From assembly GCA_963969495.1 (NCBI GenBank), contig OZ018321.1:131410293-131474292 (forward strand): DNA of 64,000 nucleotides, read 5' to 3'. A program made the translations under genes and the position numbers. This DNA is from Ceratothoa steindachneri. Its lineage: Eukaryota; Arthropoda; Malacostraca; Isopoda; Cymothoidae. Below the pieces are notes generated by a model. It saw nothing but the letters and a program-made list of their open reading frames with translations, did no database searches and was not told where the DNA came from. Below, one piece after another: positions 12,507-22,656 of the stretch (position 1 is the first letter of the stretch; each line of letters opens with the position of its first letter).

Positions 12507-12560
12507 TTTATGGAACAACGTTTCGGGCGTATCACCCATCTTCAGGTTCTAAAACATAAA
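12507..12560 (-). ncRNA. Hammerhead ribozyme motif (left PLE arm)
   Basis: Inverted copy of the motif at 14861-14914 with the same core CTGAAGA, the same helix II (GGGT/GCCC) and GAAA. The putative cleavage triplet is GUU here instead of GUA. Helix I pairs GUUC with GAAC and CAUAAA with UUUAUG across an internal loop. PLE terminal repeats are known to carry hammerheads. Activity is not shown. Confidence 0.62.
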
Positions 12561-12896
12561 TTAATCTAATACAGTTAAAGAATATTAAAAATATTGAAAA
12601 TAATTAGGTTAAGACTATGTAGGTAAATCAAAAATTAGAAAATACCTCATGAATTTAAAAGTCAAGAGAATCAAATTATCAATCTAATATAACACTATTG
12701 AAACAAAAAAAAAACACAAAAACAAAAGTAAATAATTACAGTATAATATTGCTTACTGATAATTCAGGAGTTTAAAAGGCAAGAGAATTAAATTATTAAT
12801 CTAATGTAATCACTATTGACACGAAAAAAAAGAAGCAAAAACACAAAAGTAAAAAATTACAGTATAATATTGCTTACGGATGAAGTTCAGGTTGAA

Positions 12897-13045
12897 TGTT
12901 GCAAGAGAATAGGAAGCCAAAATTGGTCGGAGAGGAACACCAGCTTTGTGTAGCTTGGGTTAGGCTTATTATACGGCCTTTCCAAGCTACACAAAGCTGG
13001 TGTTCCTCTCCGACCAATTCTTGCTTCCTATTCTCTTGCAACTTT
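12897..13045. repeat. 60-bp palindrome within PLE 1
   Basis: GTTGCAAGAGAATAGGAAGC opens the left arm, and GCTTCCTATTCTCTTGCAAC closes the right arm. The arms match almost perfectly over about 60 bp, with a loop of about 27 bp. The right arm is continuous with the PLE coding sequence, so the left arm is an inverted copy of its first 60 bases. Confidence 0.9.
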
Positions 13046-14417
13046 TAACCTTTCTAAATATGTTGCTAAATTGCTATCTGGGTTAGCCATAGGTCAATAC
13101 ACCATAAAAAAACAGCTATTCTTTTGTTAATGAATTATTGTCACAATTTTGCACCCTCAAAAGTCCTAGTCAGTTACGATGTATCATCACTATTTACAAA
13201 TGTTCCTGTTAATGAAACAATTGATATTATTTTAAATCTAATTTTTAACAAAACAGGCATCGTTCACAATTTCTCTCGTCAAAATTTCAAGACTTTTTTA
13301 TAAATGATTTTTAATGAGAATTATTTTTTATTTAATAACAAGGTTTACCAACAGATAGATGGAGTAGGAATGGGATCACCAATTGCTCCAATAGCAGCTA
13401 ATATTTTCATGATTCATCTTGAAAATAACTTTATGAAACATTGCCCTTTAGATTTCAAACCCATATTTTATCGTAGGTATGTTGACGACTCCTTTGCTTT
13501 CTTTGATAATATAGAACATGCCCACCATTTTTTTTAATTTTATAAACTCTTATCATCCCAACATTAAATATACCATTGAATTAGAGAGTAACTATCAACT
13601 TCCTTTTCTAGACGTCATTATAGAAAAAACCGACAAACTAACTACCTCAATATACAGAAAGCCTACCTTTAGTGGCCTAGGAATCAATTTTTTCAGTCAT
13701 TGTGACTTGTCACACAAACTCAGTGCAATTAAATCTCTAATATATAGAGGTTACCATTTCACCTCCAATTATTCCCTAATGCACAATGAATTCCAGACTC
13801 TAAAGTCTTATTTTAAAAATAATTGTTACCCCCCACCTTTGGTTGACAAACTAATCAATAATTTTCTTACCAAAATTTACTCTCCATCCTTTCTCTCATA
13901 TAATGTTCCCAAAAATGAAAAATTTTTCGTAGTACCAGAAATGGGACCTTATAATAAATTATTCACTAGGAAATGCAACAAATTACTCAAAAAATATTTC
14001 TTTCATACCAACTTCAAAATCACTTTTGTTAACCCACTTTCCATAGGAAGTTTCTTCTCGTCAAAAGACAAACTTCCTCTAGAAATTAGCAGCCGTGTTG
14101 TTTATGCTTTTACTTGTCCTTGTTGTTTGCAAGGAACCTATATTGGTAGTACGGTTCGCTTATTGAAGAAGAGGTTTTGTTCTTACATGGGAATAAGCTA
14201 GCGCACTGGAAAAATATTGTCTAAGAAAGAAGCTTCTGTAATTAGAAATCATAGTATACAATGCAAGACATAATGTTCCATAGATAACTTCAAAATAATT
14301 GGTCATAATAACAATGAATATAGTCTAAGAATTTTGGAATCCCTACTAATACGTACAAAATCTCCTACACTCAACATAGATAATACCGCTGTTCCTCTTC
14401 TTATTTCTAAAATTTAA
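13046..14417 (+). pseudogene. PLE reverse transcriptase with GIY-YIG endonuclease, frameshifted
   Basis: The first readable part lies in broken frames (SYDVSSLFTNVP-type sequence near 13170). From 13304 the frame carries QIDGVGMGSPIAPIAANIFM and FYRRYVDDSFAFF, the catalytic YVDD box of PLE RT. A frame change at about 13518-13537, in a run of T, leads to a 227-codon frame with PFLDVIIEKT and YRKPTFSG. The end carries YAFTCPCCLQGTYIGST, the GIY-YIG motif, followed by RLLKKRF. A stop truncates that frame at 14199-14201, but homologous sequence continues in-frame and in other frames to a final stop at 14415-14417. The N-terminal part of the ORF is missing. The protein would copy RNA at a nicked target; this copy is inactive but well preserved. 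Confidence 0.85.
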
Positions 14418-14860
14418 TTACATCATTCAACAACCAACCAACCTTCTCTTATTAAACAACCAACCAATCAAATTCCTATCCTTCTTTAAGCCACATCCTT
14501 TATAATTTCTTAACTTTGTGATTTCTCCTGAACTTCATCAGGAAGCAATATTATACTGTAATTTTTTACTTTTGTGTTTTTGCTTCTTTTTTTTCGTGTC
14601 AATAGTGATTACATTAGACTAATAATTTAATTCTCTTGCCTTTTAAATTCCTAAATTATCAGTAAGCAATATTATACTGTAATTATTTACTTTTGTTTTT
14701 TGTGGGTTTTTTTTCGTTTCAATAGTGTTATATTAGATTGATAATTTAATTCTCTTGACTCTTAAATTCATGAGGTATTTTCTAATTTTTTGATTTACCT
14801 ACATAGTTTTAACCTAATTATTTTCAATGTTTTTAATATTCTTTAACTGTATAAAATTAA

Positions 14861-14914
14861 TTTATGTTTTAGAACCTGAAGATGGGTGATACGCCCGAAA
14901 CGTAGTTCCATAAA
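14861..14914 (+). ncRNA. Hammerhead ribozyme motif (right PLE arm)
   Basis: Core CTGAAGA at 14876-14882 (consensus CUGANGA) is followed by helix II, GGGT...GCCC, and GAAA at 14897-14900. ACGT follows, a palindrome that could form helix III between two molecules, then A14904 as the predicted cleavage residue of a GUA triplet. Helix I is GTTC (14905-14908) with GAAC (14872-14875), then an internal loop, then CATAAA (14909-14914) with TTTATG (14861-14866). Core and all helices are intact. PLEs are known to encode hammerheads with very short helix III. Confidence 0.72.
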
Positions 14915-14997
14915 TAAATCACATGTACCTCAGCCTCCTATGTGTCCTTACCTTCATCGTGAAAGTGAAGATTAGACTGGTCAGCAGCAACTCATAT

Positions 14998-15343
<346 letters not shown>

Positions 15344-15348
15344 GAGCT

Positions 15349-15879
15349 CACCGGACAAAATATTAGTCACTTGTAACCATAGTAAGGGCCTCTTGCACGC
15401 CACTTTGCTCCATATGTTCATGCCATGGAATTCCCTGCATAATGTTCTTTCTGAAATGGGTGTTTTTTAGCAATTCCTGCCTCGAAGCAATTCGATTTGC
15501 AATTACAAGCCTGGAGATTCTACGGCGGTCCCTGTCTGTCAACACCTTCCATCCTCAATTCTTGCGAGAGTTTTTCGCATTTTGGAAGTTCTGCCATTGC
15601 TTGTAAATTCGGATGACCGTACTCCCTGAAACACTACCAAATTCCGCCACCTTCTTCACATGATGACTTTTTGCGCAGCCAAATGCAATCACACCTTTTT
15701 GACATTCTATTACGTCGCTTTTCCGGTCCATTTTACTCGAAGTAGAGCTAATTTGCTATTTACAGATCTTCACGCCATCCGCAAGACAAATAAAACCTAA
15801 ATAACGTTTCGAAGTAAACTAAGCTACGCTTCTCGGCTGCCTAAGGTTTTTTCTCCCTAGGTGACTAATTTTTCCGGTG

Positions 15880-15880
<1 letters not shown>
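15349..15880 (-). mobile_element. Internally deleted Tc1-like transposon
   Basis: Inverted ends CACCGGACAAAATATTAGTC (left) and GACTAATTTTTCCGGTGA (right, plus strand) bound a 532-bp element. Only the first third of a transposase remains, on the minus strand, so it could only have moved with help from a full copy. (TA)n arrays lie close to both ends. Confidence 0.87.
15363..15732 (-). pseudogene. Truncated Tc1 transposase, DNA-binding half
   Basis: The frame begins with MDRKSDVIECQKG, includes a helix-turn-helix segment VAEFGSVSGSTVIRIYKQWQ, then breaks at a stop. LTDRDRRRISRLVIANR, the second DNA-binding segment of Tc1-type transposases, follows. The catalytic DDE half is absent. This is the remnant expected in a short deletion derivative. 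Confidence 0.8.
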
Positions 15881-15881
<1 letters not shown>

Positions 15882-15928
<47 letters not shown>

Positions 15929-15938
15929 ATATATATAC
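15882..15938. repeat. (TA)n microsatellite
   Basis: Imperfect TA run with one TTTA interruption between two Tc1-type relics. Confidence 0.95.
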
Positions 15939-15949
15939 AAATATATGCA

Positions 15950-16640
15950 GTTAAGAAGGCAAAATGTTATGGCTAACTAGCTCATCATTAAGTCCACGGA
16001 AGCTCTTCTCACAATCAAGAGAGTAGAAGGCATAATCCAGCTTTTTAAGCAAACTAAAAAGATTGCTTACCCAATCAGCCTTTTTAAAAAAGCTGATTGA
16101 TAGCAATCTTTTTAGATTTGGAGAATATCTGGAGAATCTCTGCTGGAATAGAACATCATACCTACTGTAAAACACAGAGGCGGTTCCATCATGTTGTGGG
16201 GGTGTTTTGTTGCTGCAGGTTGCAGGTACTGACTCAATTTGTGTGGTAGAAGACACTATGAATTCCGAAGGATATCAGGGAATTTTGAATGAACATGTGA
16301 AACAATCGGCGGGAAAGCTTAGTCTTGGCAGAGGGTTCGTCTTCCAAAAGGATAATTATCACAAACATTTGAACAAATCAACGCAGAAATATTTTGACAA
16401 TCAACGCTTGAAAGTGATAAAATGGCCTTTACAAAGTTAAGATTTAAATCTGATTAAAATTTATGAAGAGAACTGAAGTCACGTGTTCATAAGACGTCAC
16501 CAAGCAGCATCGAGGAGTTGAAATCTTTTGCAGTGGAATAAAATTCTTAGTGAAACTTGCAAAAACTTTGTTCATACGTACAAGAAACGTCTGATTGCAG
16601 TGATTGTTGCTAAAGCAGGTCATACCAAGTATTAATTTAT
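15950..16640 (+). pseudogene. Tc1-type transposase, catalytic half
   Basis: VKHRGGSIMLWGCFVAAG begins near 16166, and the frame from 16207 continues through a roughly 77-codon stretch with FVFQKDNYHKH, where the second catalytic aspartate lies in the usual FQQDNDPKH setting. After a stop at 16438, the expected SPDLNPIE region is reduced to SQDLNLIK-like codons (stop in place of P or Q), and homologous sequence continues in other frames to KRLIAVIVAKAGHTKY and a final stop. The N-terminal half is missing and replaced by sequence with a 62-bp palindrome. It resembles the Tc1 elements common in fish and arthropods. Confidence 0.8.
16054..16115. repeat. 62-bp palindrome
   Basis: CTAAAAAGATTGCT (16054-16067) pairs with AGCAATCTTTTTAG (16102-16115), and the inner CAATCAGC (16072-16079) with GCTGATTG (16092-16099). 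It lies at the broken 5' side of the Tc1 relic and may mark a rearrangement. Confidence 0.85.
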
Positions 16641-17056
<416 letters not shown>

Positions 17057-17955
17057 GATGAAAATTAATGCAATATCGCAAGAAAAGATGAGGAATTAAA
17101 CCACATTCTCCGAAGACAATTTAATTCAGAACAGTTTCGGTGTATTTCACACCCTTTTTCAACTCACACTAGATAGAAAATATAAGAAAAGTGCTTACAA
17201 ACATAACACAGGGTCAGGTCGTGAAAGATCCCCTCTTTTTTAATTTTTTTTCCCCAATCCCCTACTTGTGGCTAATCAAGGGGGGGAAGGTTAGGCCTAA
17301 ACATATTGAAGGGCTGACATATTTGGAAAAGCGGGTATTAATCTAGGCTTTAAATATAATAATTCCTTAAACCAATTGATGATTGCCAGGAAACCCAAAG
17401 AACATCATAACATAGGAATATATGCAATGCCATGCAACGATTGCCATAAAGTTTATATAGGGGAAACGGGGAGAAATCTAGACAAGAGATTGTATGAGCA
17501 CAAAAGAGATATTAGAGTGGGCAGCGAAAGCAGTGGAATATTTTGCCATGTTAGAGAATCGAATCATTCGATCGATTTCAATGGAAATAAAATGGTATTT
17601 AAATCGGCTAACTATGTTAAGAGATGAATCGTAGAATCGAGTTTGATATCGTCAGTTCCTAATTTAAATCTATCTGAGGGTCAATTTTCTTTTAATCCTG
17701 TAATACGAAATCAAATAAACAAAATAGTAAAATGTCAGCCCTTCAATATGTTTAGCCCCATTCCCCCCCCCCCTAATTAGCCACAAGTAGGGGATTGGGT
17801 GAAAAAAGAGGGGATCTTTCACGACCTGACCCTGTGTTATGTTTGTAAGCACTTTTCTTATATTTTCTATCCAGTGTCAGTTGAAAAAGGGTGTGAGATA
17901 CACCGAAACTGTTGTGAATTAAATTGTCTTGGGAGAATGTGGTTTAATTCCTCAT
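17057..17955 (+). mobile_element. Penelope-like element with inverted terminal arms (PLE 2)
   Basis: A 3'-terminal PLE fragment (GIY-YIG domain and tail on the plus strand) is enclosed by inverted arms at about 17083-17320 and 17730-17953. The arms share GACCTGACCCTGTGTTATGT, CCACAAGTAGGGGATTGG and AAACTGTT. A (TA)n array adjoins the left arm and a short TA tract the right. The layout repeats that of PLE 1 with an unrelated arm sequence. Confidence 0.85.
17376..17665 (+). pseudogene. PLE GIY-YIG endonuclease domain
   Basis: The 83-codon frame reads NIGIYAMPCNDCHKVYIGET, the GIY-YIG signature with two cysteines before YIG, then GRNLDKRLYEHKRDIR and FCHVRESNHSIDF, which give the conserved R, H and later acidic segment. 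After a stop at 17625 the tail SNYVKR-IVESSLI continues with one stop. RT is absent, so this is the 3' end of a truncated copy. The domain nicks DNA for target-primed integration. Confidence 0.86.
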
Positions 17956-17967
17956 ATATATATATAT

Positions 17968-18211
17968 TACAAGAGAAAGAGAAATTTGACGCTAATGAGC
18001 AATAAGACAAGAAAGAGGAGGTTTTTTAAAGGCAAGAGAAAGGGATATTGGAAAAACACAAAGAACAAAGAGAGCAAAAGACGTCACAATGAAGGCAATC
18101 CATACTAAGAAGACAGAAATAACGCAAAGGTATAAAAATCCAGTTAAGCCTTGTCGCTTAACTGTAGAGCCTCTTACGGGCAATCAGCAGACTTTGATTC
18201 GAGTCCAGGCC
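17968..18211 (-). mobile_element. SINE relative with inverted tRNA-like head
   Basis: The body (17968-18128, minus strand) matches the SINE at 12074-12229 over about 150 bp, including the segment around GAAGGCAATCC. Upstream of the body, the tRNA-like segment (18148-18210) is oriented on the plus strand, opposite to the body. It has an A-box-like TTAACTGTAGAGC, the shared GGCAATCAGCAGAC, a B-box GATTCGAGTCC and short GCCT/AGGC acceptor pairing. In the 12-kb copy head and body are in the same direction. Confidence 0.65.
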
Positions 18212-18372
18212 ACTATGATTCAAAATTTTCCTCTGGGTTCTTGAAATTTTCCTCTTTAGAGAAATGGATGGTTGCCTTGTCGTATATGTAACGCTCTTGC
18301 AAAGGGTTGAGGAAGTCCACGAGACTTCTCTAGTTGATTTAAGAATGCTTATTATTACCCTTACCTAACCGC
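18212..18372. other. Spacer
   Basis: No feature recognised between the SINE relic and the next (TA)n array. Confidence 0.4.
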
Positions 18373-18383
18373 ATATATATGAA

Positions 18384-18473
<90 letters not shown>
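18373..18473. repeat. (TA)n microsatellite
   Basis: TA array with an early GAATATATATTA interruption; left border of a foldback element. Confidence 0.96.
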
Positions 18474-18478
<5 letters not shown>

Positions 18479-18502
18479 GGTAAAAGGCCATGTTGTATGC
18501 AT

Positions 18503-18727
18503 GTACTATTTAAGTCCACAGCTGTGGCAGCGTTATTAATTTTAACTTGTATTTTCTAAATATTTCTTAAACGATTCTTAACGGGTTCTTCGAGGCGAGA
18601 ATCCGGAATAAAGAATGTCGTTCGCGGATGTTTTTTCTTGCCTCGAAGACCCCGTTAAAAAAATGTAAAAATATTAATAACATATAAGTTAAAATTAATA
18701 ACGCTGCCACAGCTGTGGACTTCAATA

Positions 18728-18730
<3 letters not shown>
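18503..18730. repeat. Foldback element, about 95-bp arms, flanked by (TA)n
   Basis: AAGTCCACAGCTGTGGCAGC on the left pairs with GCTGCCACAGCTGTGGACTT on the right. Pairing continues inward to TTCTTCGAGGCGAGAA and TTCTTGCCTCGAAG, with a loop of about 33 bp and a few indels. There is no coding capacity. It could be a MITE of a TA-targeting transposon. Confidence 0.9.

Positions 18731-18798
<68 letters not shown>
18731..18798. repeat. (TA)n microsatellite
   Basis: About 34 TA units on the right border of the foldback. Confidence 0.97.
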
Positions 18799-18799
<1 letters not shown>

Positions 18800-18984
18800 G
18801 GCCTACCGAAAATACACACACTGTTCCGATTCGTCCCATTCGTGCCACTTATACCATGGCAAATTATGTATAAATTATCCAAATTTTTAGTCCCGTGCGA
18901 GTCAAGTCGCGAGCGACTCTATGTACAACTCACTATGTCGGTGTGTCCCTGTTTTGCTTTTTTTGTTTTATTTTTGTAATAACA

Positions 18985-19200
18985 TTGTAACTATTCGTCT
19001 TATTCTAACGAAATTTGAAACCCTTATGTTGTTTAACATTCTCTTTCGAATGGTATAATTGCCAAAGTCTTCCCAAGGTTAGCCCGGGAATTATTTTGTT
19101 TTGGCAATATCATCATAATTATTCGGCCGATTCTAACAAAATTCAAAACCATTATGTTGTTTTCCATTCTCTTTCGAATGAGGAAATTGCCGATATTCTG
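18985..19200. repeat. Two diverged direct copies, period about 127 bp
   Basis: The segment with TATGTTGTTTAACATTCTCT near 19027 recurs as TATGTTGTTTTCCATTCTCT near 19155. Shared flanks are ATTCTAACGAAATTTGAAA versus ATTCTAACAAAATTCAAAA before it, and TTTCGAATG after it. No protein is recognised. Confidence 0.75.
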
Positions 19201-19204
19201 CTAG

Positions 19205-19760
19205 AGCAAACCTAGAATAGGCTATGCTAGGATATTATGGGCTTGCTATTGTCGTAGAATGACCCTTGGTTTTGATCCTTATACTCTTTGACACCCTTTT
19301 AGTAGCGGTATGCTTTAAGGGGCGTGAGTTACTTCTATGATGAAGTAGGCTTTGTTCTAAGAGTGCTATTCAGTTGTTTTGTTCTTAAGGAAGAGCTATT
19401 TTTAAACACATAAGGATAAGAGGAAACACCAGAATCTACCAAAATAAACATGTATTTTAAACGAAACACTTAACTATTACAAACCAACAGAAAACACATT
19501 TCTATCTTTGGCATCAAATATCTTTCAATGACAAAAAATAAACAAATAGGCTTCCCGTAAACATATCAATTGCCGATTAGTATTTTTTTTATCGCGACTC
19601 TATTTGATTAGCGTTAAACATTAAATTAACGTACTCTCGTCTACAAACACATATGACCTAGGTTCAAGAACAATGGTTTCTACTCTCCTTTAAAACTTGG
19701 GACGTACTAAAATTCTACTATCGCAATAGAGATATAAAAGGTTATTTTTAACTTACAGGT
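19205..19760. other. AT-rich sequence without recognised features
   Basis: No coding frame, RNA gene or repeat that I can support. Confidence 0.4.
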
Positions 19761-19794
19761 AGGTATTAGGGATTGCCGGATGTCGCTGGAGGAC

Positions 19795-20643
19795 TTATCT
19801 CTCGCTTTGACGTGTTGTGGCCACAGGTTGAATTTTCATGGAGGGATTGCTTGTCGCCTGTGACGGGGGCTGATTCTTCAACGTAATTAAAGAACGGGAG
19901 CTCATTGGGCTGGGTTCTTCTTCTCTCACTCTTACGGAGCTTGAGATGTGAGAGTCGCTCAAATGTGAGCGGCTTTGCTTTTCTTCAGTCGGACTTCTTT
20001 GCAGACTGAACAGACTTCTTCGGTATGGCACCGATATAAAGCTTGACTATTTAGGTTAATACGGCCCTGAAAGGGGGGATCGATTTTCTCAATCTGATCC
20101 TATCGTTTCTCACAGAAATAGTCTCGTATGGCTGAAGGATCAATCTTCACGAACTAACCCTTCTTCTGGCGTATCGACTTCTAATCTTGTCTGGCTGAAA
20201 GATCGATCTTCACGAACTAATCTTTCTTCTGGCGAATCGACTTCTAATAATCTTCTTGTCTGTCCGATGGATCGATCTTCACAAACTAATCCTCCTCTGG
20301 CGTATCGACTTCTGATAATCTCTTCGCTTTCTTTGCGGGGCTTATTTATAGGCGGATTGCCGCCCCATTTAAAGGGGGAAGTGACCAGGCTACAGAGGCA
20401 AGGGGGGGGGGCGAATGGTGAGTTAGCATCTGGGGAGAGCGAGAATTCCTGAGGTGGCACTGGGGTGCCCAAGTCAGCTCGCAAATTAGAGCCTCGCAAC
20501 CGCACCGCTACTTGGCGTGCCTTCGGACTCGCACCGCTTTCTTTTTCCATAACCACGGGTTTATGGGTCTCGTAGGTAATTGGATCGTTAGAGCGTCGTT
20601 CAAGGACCTTAGGTGGTCGCCTTAAAACAGATGTTAGCTCCAA
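19795..20643 (-). CDS. Two unrecognised ORFs with internal peptide repeats
   Basis: A 167-codon frame runs from 20643 to 20140 and a 78-codon frame from 20031 to 19795, both on the minus strand in a locally GC-richer patch. The first is rich in R, E, P and S and ends in a repeated peptide: LEVDSPEERLVREDRSFSQT, then LEVDTPEEGLVRED. The repeat reflects tandem DNA units. The second is hydrophilic (SSSVRVREEEPSP). No domain, signal peptide or membrane segment is visible. They could be parts of an unknown element's ORF1 or chance frames, and I would not call them host genes. Confidence 0.25.
20125..20335. repeat. About 3 tandem units of 65-72 bp
   Basis: Each unit contains GATCGATCTTCACGAACTAA (or a close variant), a TCTGGCGTATCGACTTCT segment and a CTTGTCTG-type spacer. 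Unit-to-unit identity is high, so the duplication is fairly recent. Confidence 0.88.
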
Positions 20644-20769
20644 CTGCCCACAGCGGCGGGGAGATCACACATGGTAAGCAGTTTCACCGGCTACCTTTCC
20701 CACGCTTCTCCTCATGAGGGGAGAGAGGGGGCTTTAATGTACCTATACTCCTCCAGGATGCTTAAGGTA

Positions 20770-22200
20770 GCCATTTCTCTACAGCTATACTCTGCCAAGC
20801 TATGTTAAGATATAATGTACAAGGGTAAAATATACTTTGCTAATTTAGGTTATTATATGCTATGAAAGGATAGCATATAGTACATATGTTATGATAGAAA
20901 ATAATAAGCTATGCTTGATTAGGATATTAGGATTTATTAGTATAGTATATGCTGTACATGTCTAGGATAGTTAATGCTAGGCTACGTTATGTTGTGATAG
21001 GCTAGGCTAAGCTATTCTAGGCTAGGCAGGGCATGAAAGGCTATACTAGCCTAGGCTACGCTATGGTATTCTAGGTTAGGCTATAATATACTAAGCTATG
21101 GTACACCAGGTTTGTCTTCGCTATACCAGGCTAGGATAAGCGAGGCTTTGCTAGGATAGGATAGGCTATGTTAAGTATGCTATGCAACCCTAGGCTAGGA
21201 TCTAATAGTCTAGTGTAGGCTAGGCAATACTATGATATATTAAACTATACTAACTAGGCTAGGATCCAATAGTCTAGTCTAGGCTAGGCAATACTATGAT
21301 ATATTAAACTATACTAACTAAGCTAGGGTAGAGTAGGCTAAGCTAGGCTATGATATACTATACTAAGCTATGCTAGTCTAAGCTAGAATATGATAACTAG
21401 GCTAGGATAGGATAGAATATACTAGGCTAGGCTAGAATATACTAACTAAGCTAGGATAGGGTAGAATACACTAGGCTAGGATCCTATATATACTAGACTG
21501 TACTAGGCTATGTTAGGCTATGCTTTACTATGGTTTCTAGGCTAAGATAGACCATAATATACATTCTCTACTAGGCTAGGCTAGGCGAGGCTAGGCTAAA
21601 TTAGTCTCAACTAAGTCATACTATGCCAGGCTAAACTATACTATGTAAGGCTAGGCTATACTGTACTAGCTACGCTAGAGTATGGTATGGTAAGTTCTAC
21701 TATTATTGGGAATCATACGCTAGACTTGGTTATACTAAGCTAGGCTTGGCTAGAGTAGGCTATGCGATGCTAGGCTAGGCCATACTATGGTAGGCTATGC
21801 TATGACAGAATCTACTTTGCTATACTATGCTGTGATATACTAGCATAGGCTAGGCTAGGCTAGGCATAATTTACTATGTTAGGCATTCTAAGCTAGTCTA
21901 TATTATGCTAGGCTTTATTATGCTAGTTGAGATAATATTATGGTAGGCTATTATACGGTAAGCTAGATTTTTCCAGCCTATTATTCGAGACTATACTAGT
22001 CTATGCTATGAAATGTTATACTATTCTAGACAATACTAGGCTATACTAGAATATGCTATGCTATGCTATACTATGCTAGGATATACTATACTACATATAC
22101 TATATTATATTATAATTACTATCCTATGTTTTATATGCTATGCTCTACTATACTCTGTTATGCTATAATATACTATGCCATGTTATTACTGTGCTATAAC
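20770..22200. repeat. Degenerate 5-bp array, CTAGG/CTATG/CTATA
   Basis: For about 1.4 kb the plus strand is built of pentamers in the same phase over long runs: CTAGG most often, with CTATG, CTATA and CTAAG variants. Examples are GGCTAGGCTAGGCTAGGC near 21855 and TAGGCTAGGCTATGATATAC near 21340. Larger units of 60-80 bp are also duplicated (about 21193-21245 versus 21258-21310). The motif is one base away from the arthropod telomere repeat TTAGG, which is not itself present as a clean run. Confidence 0.9.
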
Positions 22201-22265
22201 ATAATTGGTGAGAGAAGCAGGGGAATAGAGTAGATAGCATGAGATTTTTATTTTTTTAAACATAT

Positions 22266-22279
22266 ACACATATATACAC

Positions 22280-22359
<80 letters not shown>
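22266..22359. repeat. (TA)n microsatellite
   Basis: TA/CATA run of about 95 bp that meets a PLE coding fragment at its right edge. Confidence 0.96.
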
Positions 22360-22361
<2 letters not shown>

Positions 22362-22511
22362 GTATATTTGGGCAGAAGATTCTCTTCGTGACATTTTATT
22401 GAAGGCGACTGCGAATTCAGCATTAATAATTTTCTCTTCGAGTCTCTCGATTTCTCTAATATTCCGCTTTTGGTCGTTGGTTAACCCGTGTATAAGCCCG
22501 CCAAAATTCAT
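22360..22511 (-). pseudogene. PLE ORF, N-terminal fragment
   Basis: The frame opens [18 protein letters not shown], continues [20 protein letters not shown] and then shifts. In the neighbouring frame it reads [13 protein letters not shown] before entering the (TA)n array. The same layout of charged helix, FNK, C..E, LL and YTNI occurs in the fragment at 27.55-27.66 kb. This is the expected N-terminal region ahead of the RT palm in PLEs. All downstream coding is lost at the TA array. Confidence 0.65.
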
Positions 22512-22655
22512 TACAAAAGCACTGATGAACGAGTGCAGTAAGATAATTTACTGGATAAAACGAAAAATTTATTGGCCTAACGCGTTTCGACACAGCTCTG
22601 TATCATTTTCAAAAATAGGTAGAAATAATATAAGGAAATAAAAACATGGCTATAT
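22512..22655 (-). mobile_element. PLE 5' non-coding/terminal repeat segment
   Basis: Directly upstream of the PLE start codon on the minus strand. It contains the hairpin GATACAG...CTGTGTC followed by GAAACGCGT, a layout resembling the hammerhead motifs of PLE 1, but the core reads TTGAAAA rather than CTGANGA, so a catalytic hammerhead is unlikely. The segment is cut from its presumed continuation (24.04 kb and beyond) by a mariner. Confidence 0.55.
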
Positions 22656-22656
22656 A

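Larger units (their letters stand above)
12456..14965 (+). mobile_element. Penelope-like element with inverted terminal arms (PLE 1)
   Basis: The plus-strand coding part (13046-14417) is followed by a roughly 550-bp 3' region. About 430 bp of that region recur inverted at 12456-12890, so both outer ends read outward as the same sequence. Each arm contains two direct copies of a roughly 100-bp A/T-rich unit (AATATTATACTGTAATT and so on) and one hammerhead-like motif. A 60-bp palindrome at 12897-13045 joins the inverted arm to the coding part. Both ends lie next to (TA)n. The layout fits a head-to-head pair of one 5'-truncated PLE and one internally deleted PLE copy. Confidence 0.85.

Noticed and set aside
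20770..22200. True telomere
   Set aside because: The motif is CTAGG-like and degenerate, it is internal to the window, and clean TTAGG runs are absent.
22525..22566. Plus-strand hammerhead at CTGATGA ... CGAAA
   Set aside because: The core words are present but the intervening sequence does not close a proper helix II next to them (the CAGTAA/TTACTG hairpin is offset), and flanks give no helix I or III.
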